DNA of 64,000 nucleotides, taken from NCBI RefSeq assembly GCF_017876315.1, contig NZ_JAGINU010000001.1:3224001-3288000 (forward strand), read 5' to 3'. Position numbers and translations under genes: made by a program. Positions 41,723-50,177 of the stretch are shown here, piece by piece; the stretch's first letter is position 1; every line of letters begins with the position of its first letter. The notes under the pieces were generated by a model that was not told the origin of the DNA, ran no database searches, and saw only the letters and a list, made by a program, of their open reading frames with translations. This stretch comes from Pseudonocardia parietis (GTDB lineage Bacteria; Actinomycetota; Actinomycetes; Mycobacteriales; Pseudonocardiaceae).

Positions 41723-43726
41723 CCTGCGTTCCGCAGCTGATGGTGGATCCTGGGACACGTCTGGGCGGTGTGGGCAGGTCAGCGGCCCGCGCCTAGTGTT
41801 CGACCGCGTGAACGCCTAGTACACGAATCGTCCCGTGTAGGTTGATTGACGTGGCTGGATGTCGATAGGCTCTGGGACATGTTCTTGCGGGAGGTGAAGC
41901 GGCAGAACCGCAACGGGACCCGGGTGTCCTACCTGCAACTGGTCCACAACGACTGGGACCCCGCCGCCCGCGCCGCTCGCACCAAGATCCTCTACAGCTT
42001 CGGGCGGACCGATCAGGTCGACACCGCGGCGATCGAGCGGCTGATCGTGTCGCTGTCACGGCTGCTCGACCCGGCAGCGGCGCTCAAGGCCACCGCCGGT
42101 TCGGATCTGAGCTTGCTCGGCTCGCGCCCGCTGGGCGGCACGGATGTCCTCGACGGGCTGTGGCGCCGGCTGGGCATCGACACGGTGCTCAACAGGTTGC
42201 TGGCCAAGCGGCGGGGCAGCGCGCCGTTCGAGCGGGTGCTGTTCGGGCTGGTCGCCAATCGGGCCCTGGCGCCGTCGTCGAAGCTGGCCGCCGCGGACTG
42301 GATCTCGAACGATGTGCACATCGACGGCCTGCCCGAGACCTCCGACGATGTCTGCTACCGGGCGATGGACTGGCTCCACGACGTGCGCGAACACCTGGAG
42401 CGCGAGGTGTTTGCCCAGGTCGCGAACCTGCTCAACCTCGAGGTCGACCTGCTGTTCTTCGATACCACCTCCACCTACTTCGAGCTGGAGGATCCCGACA
42501 CCCCGGTGGACCGCGACGAACACGGGCAGGTCGTGGCCGGCCGGGACGGCAAGGACGGTCAGGACGGTCAGGACGGCACCGACGACGAGCAGAGCGCGGC
42601 CGGGTTCCGGACTTACGGCAAGTCGAAGGACTCCCGCGACGACCTGCCCCAGATCGTGATCGGGATGGCGGTGACCCGCGAGGGGATCCCGGTGCGGGTG
42701 TGGTGCTGGCCGGGCAACACCGCCGACTCGAAACTGATCCGCCAGGTCCGCGACGACATGCGGGACTGGACCCTGTCCAAGATCGTGTGGGTCGCCGACC
42801 GCGGCTTCTCCTCACAAGCCAACCGCCGCTACCTACGTCGCGGCGAGCACACCTACATCATCGGCGAGAAGCTCCGCTCGGACAGCCCGGAGATCAAGAC
42901 CGCCCTGTCGCGGCAGGGCCGCTACACCACCATCGGCGAGAACATGCGGGTCAAGGAAGTGCAGGTCTCCGACAGCGAGCGGTTCGTCATCTGCCACAAC
43001 CCCGAGGCCGCCGAGCGCGACGCCCACATCCGGGATCAGCTCGTCGCCCAACTCGACGAGCTCATCGCCGGATCCGACAAGCTCCCGACGATGAAACGCG
43101 GCGAGCTGCGCGGGAAGATCTCGACCAAGCCCGGCCTGAACCGCTACCTGCGCCTCACCCCCGGCGGGCTGCTGCGCATCGACAAGGCGAAGATCAAGAC
43201 CGAGGCCAACCTGGACGGCAAGTACCTGCTGCGCTGCTCGGACCCACACCTGAGCGCCACCGATATCGCGCTGGGCTACAAGCAACTCCTCGAAGTCGAA
43301 CGCGGCTGGCGCGACATGAAACAGATCCTCGACCTGCGCCCGGTCTATCACCGCCTCGAAGAACGCATCCGCGCCCACGTCATGCTCTGCTGGCTCGCGC
43401 TACTGCTCATCCGCATCGCCGAGACCACCACCGGCCAGACCTGGCACCACATCCGCCGCGACCTCGACCGACTCCACGCCGTCACCTTCACCGGCCCCAC
43501 CGGGACATTCCGCCAGCGCACCGACCCCACCAAGCCCCAGACCGACCTCTACGCCCGACTCGACCTCTCCCTCCCCAAGAAGATCATCGAGATCACCCCC
43601 GCAGGTCGCTGACCAGGCACAACGCCGCCGCCTAGTAACACACGCGCTGCGCGTCCTCGCTCTCATTTCCGCAGGTCAAGACCGCAATCCGCGTACTAGA
43701 CGCTCACCTCGGCTGCGGAACGCAGG
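41723..43726 (+). mobile_element. IS1634-like insertion sequence, 2,004 bp (copy 1)
   Basis: The element has inverted ends CCTGCGTTCCGCAGC (left) and its near-complement on the right, and a 5-bp GTCGT duplication on both sides. It contains one transposase gene. A second, inverted copy begins at 63505 and shows no difference from this one over the 496 bases visible. The insertion separates the arsR ribosome site from its start codon. Confidence 0.92.
41846..43612 (+). CDS. IS1634-family (IS4-like group) transposase
   Basis: A 588-aa transposase of the IS1634/IS1549 type. The DDE core starts with LLFFDTTSTYFELED (first Asp, ~207) and has VWVADRGFSSQANRRYL (second Asp, ~317). The glutamate lies in LLEVERGWRDMKQILDLRPV (~485), in the YREL-like helix seen in this superfamily. 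A Gly/Asp-rich insert GKDGQDGQDG lies after the first Asp. The start used is the GTG at 41846; an internal ATG at 41879 is possible. No frame damage is visible. Confidence 0.93.
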   Translation: MTWLDVDRLWDMFLREVKRQNRNGTRVSYLQLVHNDWDPAARAARTKILYSFGRTDQVDTAAIERLIVSLSRLLDPAAALKATAGSDLSLLGSRPLGGTDVLDGLWRRLGIDTVLNRLLAKRRGSAPFERVLFGLVANRALAPSSKLAAADWISNDVHIDGLPETSDDVCYRAMDWLHDVREHLEREVFAQVANLLNLEVDLLFFDTTSTYFELEDPDTPVDRDEHGQVVAGRDGKDGQDGQDGTDDEQSAAGFRTYGKSKDSRDDLPQIVIGMAVTREGIPVRVWCWPGNTADSKLIRQVRDDMRDWTLSKIVWVADRGFSSQANRRYLRRGEHTYIIGEKLRSDSPEIKTALSRQGRYTTIGENMRVKEVQVSDSERFVICHNPEAAERDAHIRDQLVAQLDELIAGSDKLPTMKRGELRGKISTKPGLNRYLRLTPGGLLRIDKAKIKTEANLDGKYLLRCSDPHLSATDIALGYKQLLEVERGWRDMKQILDLRPVYHRLEERIRAHVMLCWLALLLIRIAETTTGQTWHHIRRDLDRLHAVTFTGPTGTFRQRTDPTKPQTDLYARLDLSLPKKIIEITPAGR

Positions 43727-43731
43727 GTCGT
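43727..43731 (+). repeat. Target-site duplication GTCGT (right)
   Basis: Identical to 41718-41722. Its last two bases are the first two of the arsR GTG start codon. Confidence 0.85.
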
Positions 43732-44089
43732 GGCGAAGGACCGGGCAGCAGGATCGCCCGAGACGGCGCGGCCCCTCTATCTCGCGAAGGCAGAGTTCTT
43801 CAAGAGCCTCGGCCACCCGGTTCGAGTCCGGGTTCTGGAACTGCTCTGCATCAGAGAGCATCTGGTGTCGGAGTTGCTGGGCGAGATCGATGTGGAGTCG
43901 GCGAACCTGTCCCAGCAGCTGGCGGTGCTGCGCCGTGCCGGTTTGGTCCGGACCCGCAAACAGGGATCCGCGGTGTACTACTCGCTGACCAGTCCGGAGG
44001 TGTCACAGTTGATGGCGGTGGCTCGGTCGATCTTGACCGGGGTGTTGGCGGACCAGATGCAACTGCTCGAAGAACTGCGCACCTCCTGA
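43730..44089 (+). CDS. ArsR-family transcriptional regulator, separated from its leader by an IS
   Basis: A 119-aa winged-helix repressor: KAEFFKSLGHPVRVRVLELL, then HLVSELLGEIDVESANLSQQ, LAVLRRAGLVRTRKQGSAVY and YSL. This is the ArsR/SmtB fold; a cysteine is present in ELLCIREH where some family members bind metal. The GTG start overlaps the right GTCGT duplication. In the uninterrupted sequence GGGAGG (41711-41716) would stand four bases before this GTG. Expression now depends on the element or on leaderless translation. Confidence 0.85.
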   Translation: MAKDRAAGSPETARPLYLAKAEFFKSLGHPVRVRVLELLCIREHLVSELLGEIDVESANLSQQLAVLRRAGLVRTRKQGSAVYYSLTSPEVSQLMAVARSILTGVLADQMQLLEELRTS

Positions 44090-44312
44090 CTGCGGGCACC
44101 GCGGCTCCGTGCCGCCGGGCCGGCGCGGTCACGCCGGACTGCGATTCCGGCACGACCGGTGAGGGGTACACATGAACTCGACGGACGTGTCCAGGAGCGC
44201 CCGGTAGCTGCGGCACCCAGGGGGATCACCGTGTGCCGTTCGACCTGCACGAGATCGGCCACGGGTCCGATGTCGATGGTGTGAACGGGCCGGGCAGCGC
44301 CGGTTCTTCAGC

Positions 44313-44990
44313 TCAGCGCTGACCCGCTCGCCCGGCCGACGCGTCACCGGTGGGCAGGTAGAACGCGGTAGTGGCCTCGACGGCGGCCGCGACGTGGTCG
44401 GGTTCGCCGCCGCCGGCCAGGTGGGCCTCGCCCCAGGCGGCGGCGCTGCGCCGGCTGAACTCGTGTCCGTCAGGCGATGCCCGGAACTCCTCGTGGTCAA
44501 GAACCTCGCCGTCGCCCAGGAACCTGGCGAGGGTGAGGAGGTGCAGGTCCCAGCCGACGCCGCCGGCACCGGGGCCGTAGATGGGAAACATGGGCTCTCC
44601 GACGGCCGCGGCGTGGATGAGCTCGAACTCTGTGTCCCCGGCCGAGCCAGGAGACAGGCGCACCTCGACCTCGCTCGTGCCTGGCCACTCGTCGGCCCCG
44701 GGCCCGAACATCCAGGACACCCGCAGCAGGCGCGGCGGCTCGCAACGGAGGATCTCACCGTGCTCGCCGCCATCCAGCTCGAATGTCCCGCCGAGGCGTA
44801 GGTCGCCGGTGACCGGCTTCATCCAGCGGCTGAGTCGTTCGGGGCTGGTGATGGCGTCCCACACGTCGTCGAGGTGCGCGTCGTAGCGACGCCTCAGCTC
44901 CATGGTGTAGGCCTCACCGGCGGGCAGGGTCGCCGTGCCCATCTTTCGGCGGGCGGCGGCCAGTTCGTCGAGTACGTCCTTCATCGTCAT
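44313..44990 (-). CDS. SRPBCC / AHSA1-domain protein
   Basis: A 225-aa START-like (AHSA1) protein. It contains ELRRRYDAHLDDVWDAITSP, followed by RLSRWMKPVTGDLRLGGTFE and the closing helix region GWDLHLLTLARFL. These small hydrophobic-cavity proteins accompany ArsR regulators very often in actinobacteria, and their ligands are unknown. The gene overlaps the upstream arsR stop by four bases, so the pair is co-translated. Confidence 0.9.
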   Translation of the reverse strand: MTMKDVLDELAAARRKMGTATLPAGEAYTMELRRRYDAHLDDVWDAITSPERLSRWMKPVTGDLRLGGTFELDGGEHGEILRCEPPRLLRVSWMFGPGADEWPGTSEVEVRLSPGSAGDTEFELIHAAAVGEPMFPIYGPGAGGVGWDLHLLTLARFLGDGEVLDHEEFRASPDGHEFSRRSAAAWGEAHLAGGGEPDHVAAAVEATTAFYLPTGDASAGRAGQR

Positions 44991-45400
44991 ATCCCCTTCG
45001 CTGATGGATCGGTCTTGTCTGCATCAGTGCTGAACTCGGCCGGTTGGGTGAGCTTTTCACCAGTCGGGCTCCGGGCTGCCCGCTTTCCCCGGGCGAGCTC
45101 GGTTCCCAGAGCGTCGAGGCGCTGATCCCACAATCGGCGAAACCGGTCCAACCACGCGTCGACCTCGCTCAGCGGCGCGGACTCGACGGCGTAGAACCGG
45201 CGAGCGCCCGCGGCCCGCACCGACGCGAACCCGCTGTCACGCAGCACGCGCAGATGCTGTGAGACAGCTGGCTGGGAGAGTCCGAACTCGGCCCGGATCA
45301 CGCCCGTGATCGCGCCCGAGGTCTGCTCACCGTCGGCGAGCAGCTCCAGAATGCGCCGGCGCACCGGGTCACCGAGGACGTCGAACGCGTGCACATGCAC
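44987..45400 (-). CDS. ArsR-family transcriptional regulator (AHSA1-linked)
   Basis: A 137-aa repressor with the winged helix in FDVLGDPVRRRILELLADGE, EFGLSQPAVSQHLRVLRDSG and RRFYAVESAPLSEVDAWL. Members of this subgroup lack metal sites and pair with AHSA1 proteins, as here. GTG 45400 gives the usual short lead. The palindrome CTTATATAAG at 45419-45428 lies 18 bases upstream and is the likely autoregulatory site. Confidence 0.92.
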   Translation of the reverse strand: MHVHAFDVLGDPVRRRILELLADGEQTSGAITGVIRAEFGLSQPAVSQHLRVLRDSGFASVRAAGARRFYAVESAPLSEVDAWLDRFRRLWDQRLDALGTELARGKRAARSPTGEKLTQPAEFSTDADKTDPSAKGI

Positions 45401-45418
45401 GAATTCTACCGGTCGTAG

Positions 45419-45428
45419 CTTATATAAG
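45419..45428. promoter_or_regulatory. Palindrome CTTATATAAG before arsR/AHSA1
   Basis: A perfect 10-bp AT-rich palindrome in GC-rich DNA, 18 bases from the arsR start. It probably combines the promoter -10 region and the ArsR operator. Confidence 0.6.
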
Positions 45429-45454
45429 TCAAGGCTGGCACCTTGGCGCTACGT

Positions 45455-45835
45455 TCAGCTGGGAGTCTGTCGTCGTTCGCGGGCGGCACCCATGTCATGG
45501 CGGGACTCGGACAGCGTGGGTGAGATCCACATCAGCCGGCCTGCCGGGTCGGCGATGACCTGCACGTTCACCCCGTGGCGCTTGTGCTTTCCGGAGTAGT
45601 AGATCCGGTCGCGGCCAGCGGTCATGCCGACCTGGTCGATGCGCAGCAGGGTGCCGTCGAGGATGACGAATGCCGTGCGGGCGGCGACGGCGATGGTCTG
45701 GCCTGGCGGCCCGCGGTCATGATCCGCCAGCGTGGCCCGATCCGGCGGCGGTGCGCCCGCAAGAGATCGGCGACGTGCGGGAGGGTGCGACTGGACAGGT
45801 CCATGCCGGATGGGTAGGACGGCAGGTGAAGCTCC
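45455..45835 (-). pseudogene. Decayed IS5-type (DDE_Tnp_4) transposase
   Basis: The 5' part reads YPSGMDLSSRTLPHVADLLR and the 3' part reads FVILDGTLLRIDQVGMTAGR, then DRIYYSGKHKRHGVNVQVIA and DPAGRLMWISPTLSESRHDM. These are the start and the catalytic middle of common actinobacterial IS5-like transposases. About 60 residues between them and the whole C-terminus are gone, and frames do not match. Confidence 0.7.
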
Positions 45836-45945
45836 TGGTGTGGCCGGTTGATCTAGGCAATCGCCCGTCTACCAGGCTTCATTCATTCGTGGTTACGCTA
45901 CGCCGTACCCGCTCCGACCAGCGCGTTCGTCCGGTTGGCAAAGGC

Positions 45946-46254
45946 TCAGTGGAGTGCGGGAGCACTCTCGTGCATCGTGGCGGAGGCGCTCCGTGGTCTG
46001 GGCGTCCGCTGGGCTGGACCGGTGGTCCACAACGCCGCACACCAGGGTCGCCCTTCGCGGAGCGCGAGTGCGGTATCCGTCAGCGCCATCGTCGTGAATT
46101 CACTGCCGAGATGGCGGGGCCAATCTTGCATGATCAGCTGCCGGATCTCCTCGACCGGCCGGCCGACGCAGCGCGCGGCGAGCGGGTCGAGCACCGCGCT
46201 CATCTGGGTGGAGACATGTTCGAGGTGGCTGGCGCCGTGATCATGTGCAGGCAT
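45946..46254 (-). CDS. Small helical protein, possibly truncated (three-helix type)
   Basis: ATG 46254 opens a 102-aa frame. The first ~70 residues (MPAHDHGASHLEHVSTQMSA, then RCVGRPVEEIRQLIMQDWPR) look like a compact helical bundle of the kind found in small actinobacterial stress proteins. The last 30 residues (Pro/Arg/Ser-rich) look like read-through noise, so the 3' end may be damaged. An AAGGA lies upstream. It is divergent from the CBS gene and shares its AT-rich promoter region. Confidence 0.45.
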   Translation of the reverse strand: MPAHDHGASHLEHVSTQMSAVLDPLAARCVGRPVEEIRQLIMQDWPRHLGSEFTTMALTDTALALREGRPWCAALWTTGPAQRTPRPRSASATMHESAPALH

Positions 46255-46400
46255 GGAAAGGGGTCCTTCGGCTCGGGGTTTCTGCGGCGGCAGCGACGAA
46301 TGTCTGTCTGCCGGCCTCGGTCCCGTCTGTCGCTGGGCCCGGACGGAACGGGTGCTGGTGTCGGGTAGGTCGACACCGCATTCTCGGAAAGAAGCTACCG

Positions 46401-46422
46401 TAGAGTTGCATAATTTCGCAAC
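46401..46422 (+). promoter_or_regulatory. ArsR-type operator/promoter copy 2
   Basis: TAGAGTTGCATAATT (46401-46415) differs from the element at 41621-41635 at only two positions. It runs into GTTGC-N8-GCAAC (46405-46422), which has the same geometry. It lies between the divergent small gene and the CBS-BON gene. Confidence 0.6.
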
Positions 46423-46591
46423 TTCGCAATTTGTGGTACGAGTGTGTTCGTCGGCCGGGTACCCGCCTCGACACGAAGGAGGTGCCGCCGAGGACGCGGC
46501 TGTCGAACACCGGCGAACGCGGAAAGCGGAGTGAACCGACAACGAGGTGCTCCGTGATCGTGGACGCACCAGGGTCGTGGGAGGTGGAGTC

Positions 46592-47257
46592 GTGCCAAGG
46601 TCTCCGGTCTCGGCGCTGATGACGCGCGCACTGATCAGCGTGGGGCTCGACACCCCCGTCAAGGAGGTCGTGGGCATGTTGGCCGCCCACGACCTCGAGG
46701 CGCTGCCTGTGATCGACCCCGTGGGGCGCCTGGTCGGCGTGGTCAGCGAGGTCGACGCACTGGGTATGGCCACCTACCGAGCCACGTCCGGTGGCTCGGC
46801 GCGATTCGCCGGTCCCCAGGCGCGAGTCCGCCGTCGCAAGGCGCACGCGGTGGTCGCGTCCGAGTTGATGACTGCGCCCGCGCCCACGGCTCTCGACAGT
46901 GACCCGGTCGGCGCTGCGGCCGAGTGGTTGGCCGGCGCGGTCATCGGCCGCCTGTTCGTGGTCAACTCTTCCGGACACCTGTCCGGTGTGCTGACTCGAC
47001 GCGACGTGCTGCGCCTGCTCCTACTTCGTCGCGACGGCGACATCCAGGCAGAGATCGAGCACGCCCTCGACCCCGTCCCGACGGACCACCGGATCGAGGT
47101 CGCGGTAGACGACGGCCATGTCCGGCTGCACGGCCTCCTGCATCTGCGCAGCACGGTGGAGCAGGTCGATCACGTCGTCCGCCGGGTCCGAGGTGTGCTC
47201 GGTGTGCACAACGCGATTCGACACGAGGTCGACGATCTGCTGATTTCCGGATTCTGA
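46592..47257 (+). CDS. CBS-pair and BON-domain protein
   Basis: A 221-aa protein. Two CBS repeats (TRALISVGLDTPVKEVVGML, then LPVIDPVGRLVGVVSEVDAL; second: ASELMTAPAPTALDSDPVGA, then RLFVVNSSGHLSGVLTRRDV) form a nucleotide-binding Bateman module. They are followed by a BON domain (VAVDDGHVRLHGLLHLRSTV) of the type found in membrane or stress proteins. This architecture is common in actinobacterial hypoxia/dormancy regulons. GTG 46592 was chosen for GGAGGTGG just upstream. The shared operator suggests control by the ArsR encoded at 43730. Confidence 0.88.
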   Translation: MPRSPVSALMTRALISVGLDTPVKEVVGMLAAHDLEALPVIDPVGRLVGVVSEVDALGMATYRATSGGSARFAGPQARVRRRKAHAVVASELMTAPAPTALDSDPVGAAAEWLAGAVIGRLFVVNSSGHLSGVLTRRDVLRLLLLRRDGDIQAEIEHALDPVPTDHRIEVAVDDGHVRLHGLLHLRSTVEQVDHVVRRVRGVLGVHNAIRHEVDDLLISGF

Positions 47258-47398
47258 CGGCCGGCGGCGCAATGGATACACCTCGGACCGGACGTGCCAG
47301 CTGTTGGTGGGGAATCTGAGGGGTGCTGGTCGCCAGGGTCTCCGGTAATGGCGCCGGAGCAGGTTGACACCGACATCGAACTTTCGGAGGCGAATGAT

Positions 47399-47881
47399 GT
47401 GGATATACGCGTGGAGGCGCCGTGTCCGGCGGTGCGGTTGATCCGCGTGGCGGGGCGGCTGGACCGGGCGGTGGCAGCCGGCGTGTTACGGCTGGTCAGC
47501 GCCCAGCTGAACCTCGTCGCCGGTCGACACCGGGCTGTGACCGACCTGGTGCTCGACATCGGTGCGGTGAGCAGCTTCGAACTCGCCGGGCTGGAAGCGC
47601 TGTGTCACGCTCCCTACAGCGCCGGGCGGCACGGAATCGACCTGTCCTTGAGCGGTTGCGGTCGCCGAGTGCATCAGCTGCCGCTGCGGGCCCGGGGTCT
47701 GTTGTTGAAGCACTTTCGCACCTTTCCCACCGCCGACGTGGCGTTGCAGGAAATCGCCAAGACAGCCGGGTCACCGCAGTGGCCGGTGCCGAGAGAGGTG
47801 GTTCCACAGCACATGGACCGCCGGCGCCGACGTCATGCGGCCCGGTCGAGGTCGATGCGGGTCACCCCCGCGCCCGCTTGA
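47399..47881 (+). CDS. STAS-domain protein (anti-sigma-factor antagonist-like)
   Basis: A 160-aa protein whose first ~105 residues fit a STAS domain (RLIRVAGRLDRAVAAGVLRL, then VTDLVLDIGAVSSFELAGLE). The serine-containing turn IGAVSSFELAG is where RsbV/SpoIIAA proteins are phosphorylated. The C-terminal ~45 residues are basic. GTG 47399 was chosen because GGAGG at 47386-47390 stands eight bases ahead; an ATG at 47348 in frame lacks such a site. It may act in a partner-switching cascade, although no anti-sigma kinase is next to it. Its end overlaps the convergent DUF4177 gene. Confidence 0.75.
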   Translation: MDIRVEAPCPAVRLIRVAGRLDRAVAAGVLRLVSAQLNLVAGRHRAVTDLVLDIGAVSSFELAGLEALCHAPYSAGRHGIDLSLSGCGRRVHQLPLRARGLLLKHFRTFPTADVALQEIAKTAGSPQWPVPREVVPQHMDRRRRRHAARSRSMRVTPAPA

Positions 47882-48044
47882 GGATCACCCCGATCTCGAT
47901 CGACTGCCCTGCTCCCACGCTGGGCACGATTGTTCCGACGGTCTCCCAGCCTTCGGCGCCGAGGTCGTTGAGCTCGTTCTCGATCGCGGCGTAGTCGAAC
48001 CCCTTCCAGCCCCAGGTGAACTTCAGAACTTTGTGCTCGAACAT
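47862..48044 (-). CDS. DUF4177 family protein
   Basis: A complete 60-aa protein: FEHKVLKFTWGWKGFDYAAI, then ENELNDLGAEGWETVGTIVP. This is the DUF4177 pattern, in which an aromatic strand KVLxF is followed by LNxLGxEGWExV. The function is unknown. It overlaps the STAS gene end by 20 bases in convergent orientation. The start ATG has GAGGAGACC upstream. Confidence 0.85.
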   Translation of the reverse strand: MFEHKVLKFTWGWKGFDYAAIENELNDLGAEGWETVGTIVPSVGAGQSIEIGVILKRARG

Positions 48045-48242
48045 GGTCTCCTCTTTCTTGATGTGGTCCGGCTGCTCCAGGACATGAGCAGCAGACAGTG
48101 TGCCGTTGCGGCATGGTCAAGCCGGACGTGACCTGAACCGCAGGATCGGCCGCGAACATGGCCGGCTTCCGGTGCTGCGCTGGTTCGGTATCCACCCGAT
48201 CCGAACGATCTGCTCCCGGCGACGACGGGGCGCCGTCGCGGA

Positions 48243-49178
48243 TCAGCCGACCGCGCCGACCGGCGTGCCGGCGACGTGCCGGCCGAGCTCCGGTGTTCGT
48301 GCGGGTCCGGTGCGGCGGGTGTAGAGCCACACGACCAGCGTGGTGGCGACGACGACGGCGCTCGGGATGAGCACGGCGGCCGTCCCGACACCTGCCGAAC
48401 GGTCCGTCGAGACGGTGGCGACGTCGGTGCGGAGGGCGGCGTCGAAGATGAAGGTGAGCGTGTTGTACACCGCGTGCAACACGATCGCGATCTCGATCCC
48501 GCCCGTGCGCCAGGTGATCAGCGCGGTGCCGACGGCGAAGATCAGATACGAGAGATTGAGCCAGGGGTCGGTGGACAGGTGGATCACGGCGAAGATCCCG
48601 CTCGACACCAGCACCCCGACCGCGAGTCCTGCTCGCGCTCCGCGGGTCCAGCCTCCCGCGACGCGCAGGACGAGTCCGCGCAGGCCGTACTCCTCGCCGG
48701 CGGCCTGGAGCGGCGTGAGCAGGATCGTGGCGGCCAGCATCCAGAGCACGTCCGAGTAGGCCCAGGCGGACTGTGGTAGCGGGTTCCAGTACTGGATGAC
48801 GAGGACGATGACCCAGGCGGGGCCGGTGAACATCAGGGCCCGCCCGAAGACGTCGAACCGGAACTTCGAGACCACCGAGTGGAGCGACGGTCCTGGTACC
48901 CCGTAGAGCCACCGCTGGATGGCCATGCTCCACGGGATGAGCAGCGCGATGGCGACCATGCCTGCGGCGTGGACCAGCGGCGTGTAGGCCACGCGACCCT
49001 CGGTGCCGATCGATGCGTCCACCAGGGCTGCGGCCGGGAGGAGGACGATGGCGAAGACCGTGAGGCCGCCGATCAACAATGCGATCGCGAGCAGGCCGCG
49101 GCCGATGCGGCGGGTGTCGCCGGCCAGTACCCGGTGGTACTCGACGCCGGGCGGGACGGTGCCGGTGTGGTCGTTCAT
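48243..49178 (-). CDS. CPBP-family intramembrane metalloprotease
   Basis: A 311-aa membrane protein with about seven helices. The CPBP (Abi/Rce1-like) motifs are present: EExxxR in AGEEYGLRGLVL (~residue 163), FxxxH in GIFAVIHLS (~195), and a third motif with His in IVLHAVYNTLTF (~232). These ligate the metal of an intramembrane peptidase. Roles in this family range from bacteriocin self-immunity to prenyl-protein processing. The ATG at 49178 gives a 25-residue cytoplasmic lead. It is probably monocistronic. Confidence 0.88.
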   Translation of the reverse strand: MNDHTGTVPPGVEYHRVLAGDTRRIGRGLLAIALLIGGLTVFAIVLLPAAALVDASIGTEGRVAYTPLVHAAGMVAIALLIPWSMAIQRWLYGVPGPSLHSVVSKFRFDVFGRALMFTGPAWVIVLVIQYWNPLPQSAWAYSDVLWMLAATILLTPLQAAGEEYGLRGLVLRVAGGWTRGARAGLAVGVLVSSGIFAVIHLSTDPWLNLSYLIFAVGTALITWRTGGIEIAIVLHAVYNTLTFIFDAALRTDVATVSTDRSAGVGTAAVLIPSAVVVATTLVVWLYTRRTGPARTPELGRHVAGTPVGAVG

Positions 49179-49289
49179 GAGTAGGTGGACCCTTCGAAGT
49201 CGTGGGATGGAGCGGCGAGCGGACGCACGCCTGGTGGACTCTCAGCCGGATCCGGCGCGCCCTCGCGCACTACGCCGTGCCGGTGTGGC

Positions 49290-50147
49290 TCAGCGCGCGA
49301 GGAACGTGATCAGCGCGCGGTTGAACTCCTCGGCGTGGGTGGCGTTGAGGCCGTGCGGGCCACCCTCGATCAGGACCAGCTGCGAGTCCTTGATGGACTC
49401 GTGGGCGCGCTTTCCGGAGACCTCGAACGGTACGATCGCGTCGGCATCGCCGTGGATCACCAGGGTGGGGATCCCGGCGTCGGAGACCTTCTGGACGTCG
49501 TCGCGGAAGTCGGTGCGCCCGAACGCGGTGATGCAGTCCAGGGTGCCCTTCGGTGAGGCGAACTCGGCGATCGCGCGGTGGTAGGTGCGGTTCGGTTCGC
49601 TGATCAGGTCGGTGCGGTCGCCGGAGGCGAAGAAGTTCGTCATGAACCCGTCGAGGAATGCGATCCGATCGCCGGTCACGCCCGCTCGGAACCGTTCGAT
49701 GGTGGCGTCGTCGAGGCCGCCGTCGAGGCCGCCGTCGGGGTTGTCGCCGGACTTGTAGAGGTAGGGCGGGACGGCTGCGGCGAGCACGGCCTTCGCGATC
49801 CGGTCGGTGCCGTGCCTGCCGATGTAGCGCACGACCTCGCCGCCGCCCATCGAGAAGCCGACCAGCGTGACCTCGCGCAGGTCGAGGTGGACGAGCAGGG
49901 CGTGCAGGTCGTCGGCGAAGGTGTCGTAGTCGTAGCCGTCCCAGGGCTGGGAGGACCGGCCGAAGCCGCGGCGGTCGTAGGTGATGACGCGGTGACCGGC
50001 GTCGACCAGGGCGGGGACCTGGCTCTCCCAGGACCGGCCGGACAGCGGCCAGCCGTGGATCAGGACGACGGGATCGCCGGCACCCTGGTCGGTGTAGTGC
50101 AGCTCTACGGGGCTGCCGTTCTCGGTACCGATGCTGAGCTCGGGCAT
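49290..50147 (-). CDS. Alpha/beta hydrolase, cofactor-free haloperoxidase/esterase type
   Basis: A 285-aa hydrolase with the oxyanion motif LIHGWPLSGRSW (~30), nucleophile GFSMGGGEV (Ser ~98), acid in LVIHGDADAIVPFE (~232) and His in EGGPHGLNATHAEEF (~261). All fit the chloroperoxidase (perhydrolase) subgroup. It hydrolyses esters and can form peracids. ATG 50147 follows AGGAG. It is the last gene of a four-gene reverse-strand operon with spacings of 25-30 bases, after an ADH, an MBL-fold enzyme and a truncated hydrolase. Confidence 0.92.
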   Translation of the reverse strand: MPELSIGTENGSPVELHYTDQGAGDPVVLIHGWPLSGRSWESQVPALVDAGHRVITYDRRGFGRSSQPWDGYDYDTFADDLHALLVHLDLREVTLVGFSMGGGEVVRYIGRHGTDRIAKAVLAAAVPPYLYKSGDNPDGGLDGGLDDATIERFRAGVTGDRIAFLDGFMTNFFASGDRTDLISEPNRTYHRAIAEFASPKGTLDCITAFGRTDFRDDVQKVSDAGIPTLVIHGDADAIVPFEVSGKRAHESIKDSQLVLIEGGPHGLNATHAEEFNRALITFLAR

Positions 50148-50177
50148 GGTGGGTTCTCCTGGTGGTCGGATGGTTGT

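Noticed and set aside
45946..46773. 275-aa reverse frame across the CBS gene leader
   Set aside because: The upstream half is antisense to the CBS gene and its promoter; only the part from ATG 46254 is plausible.
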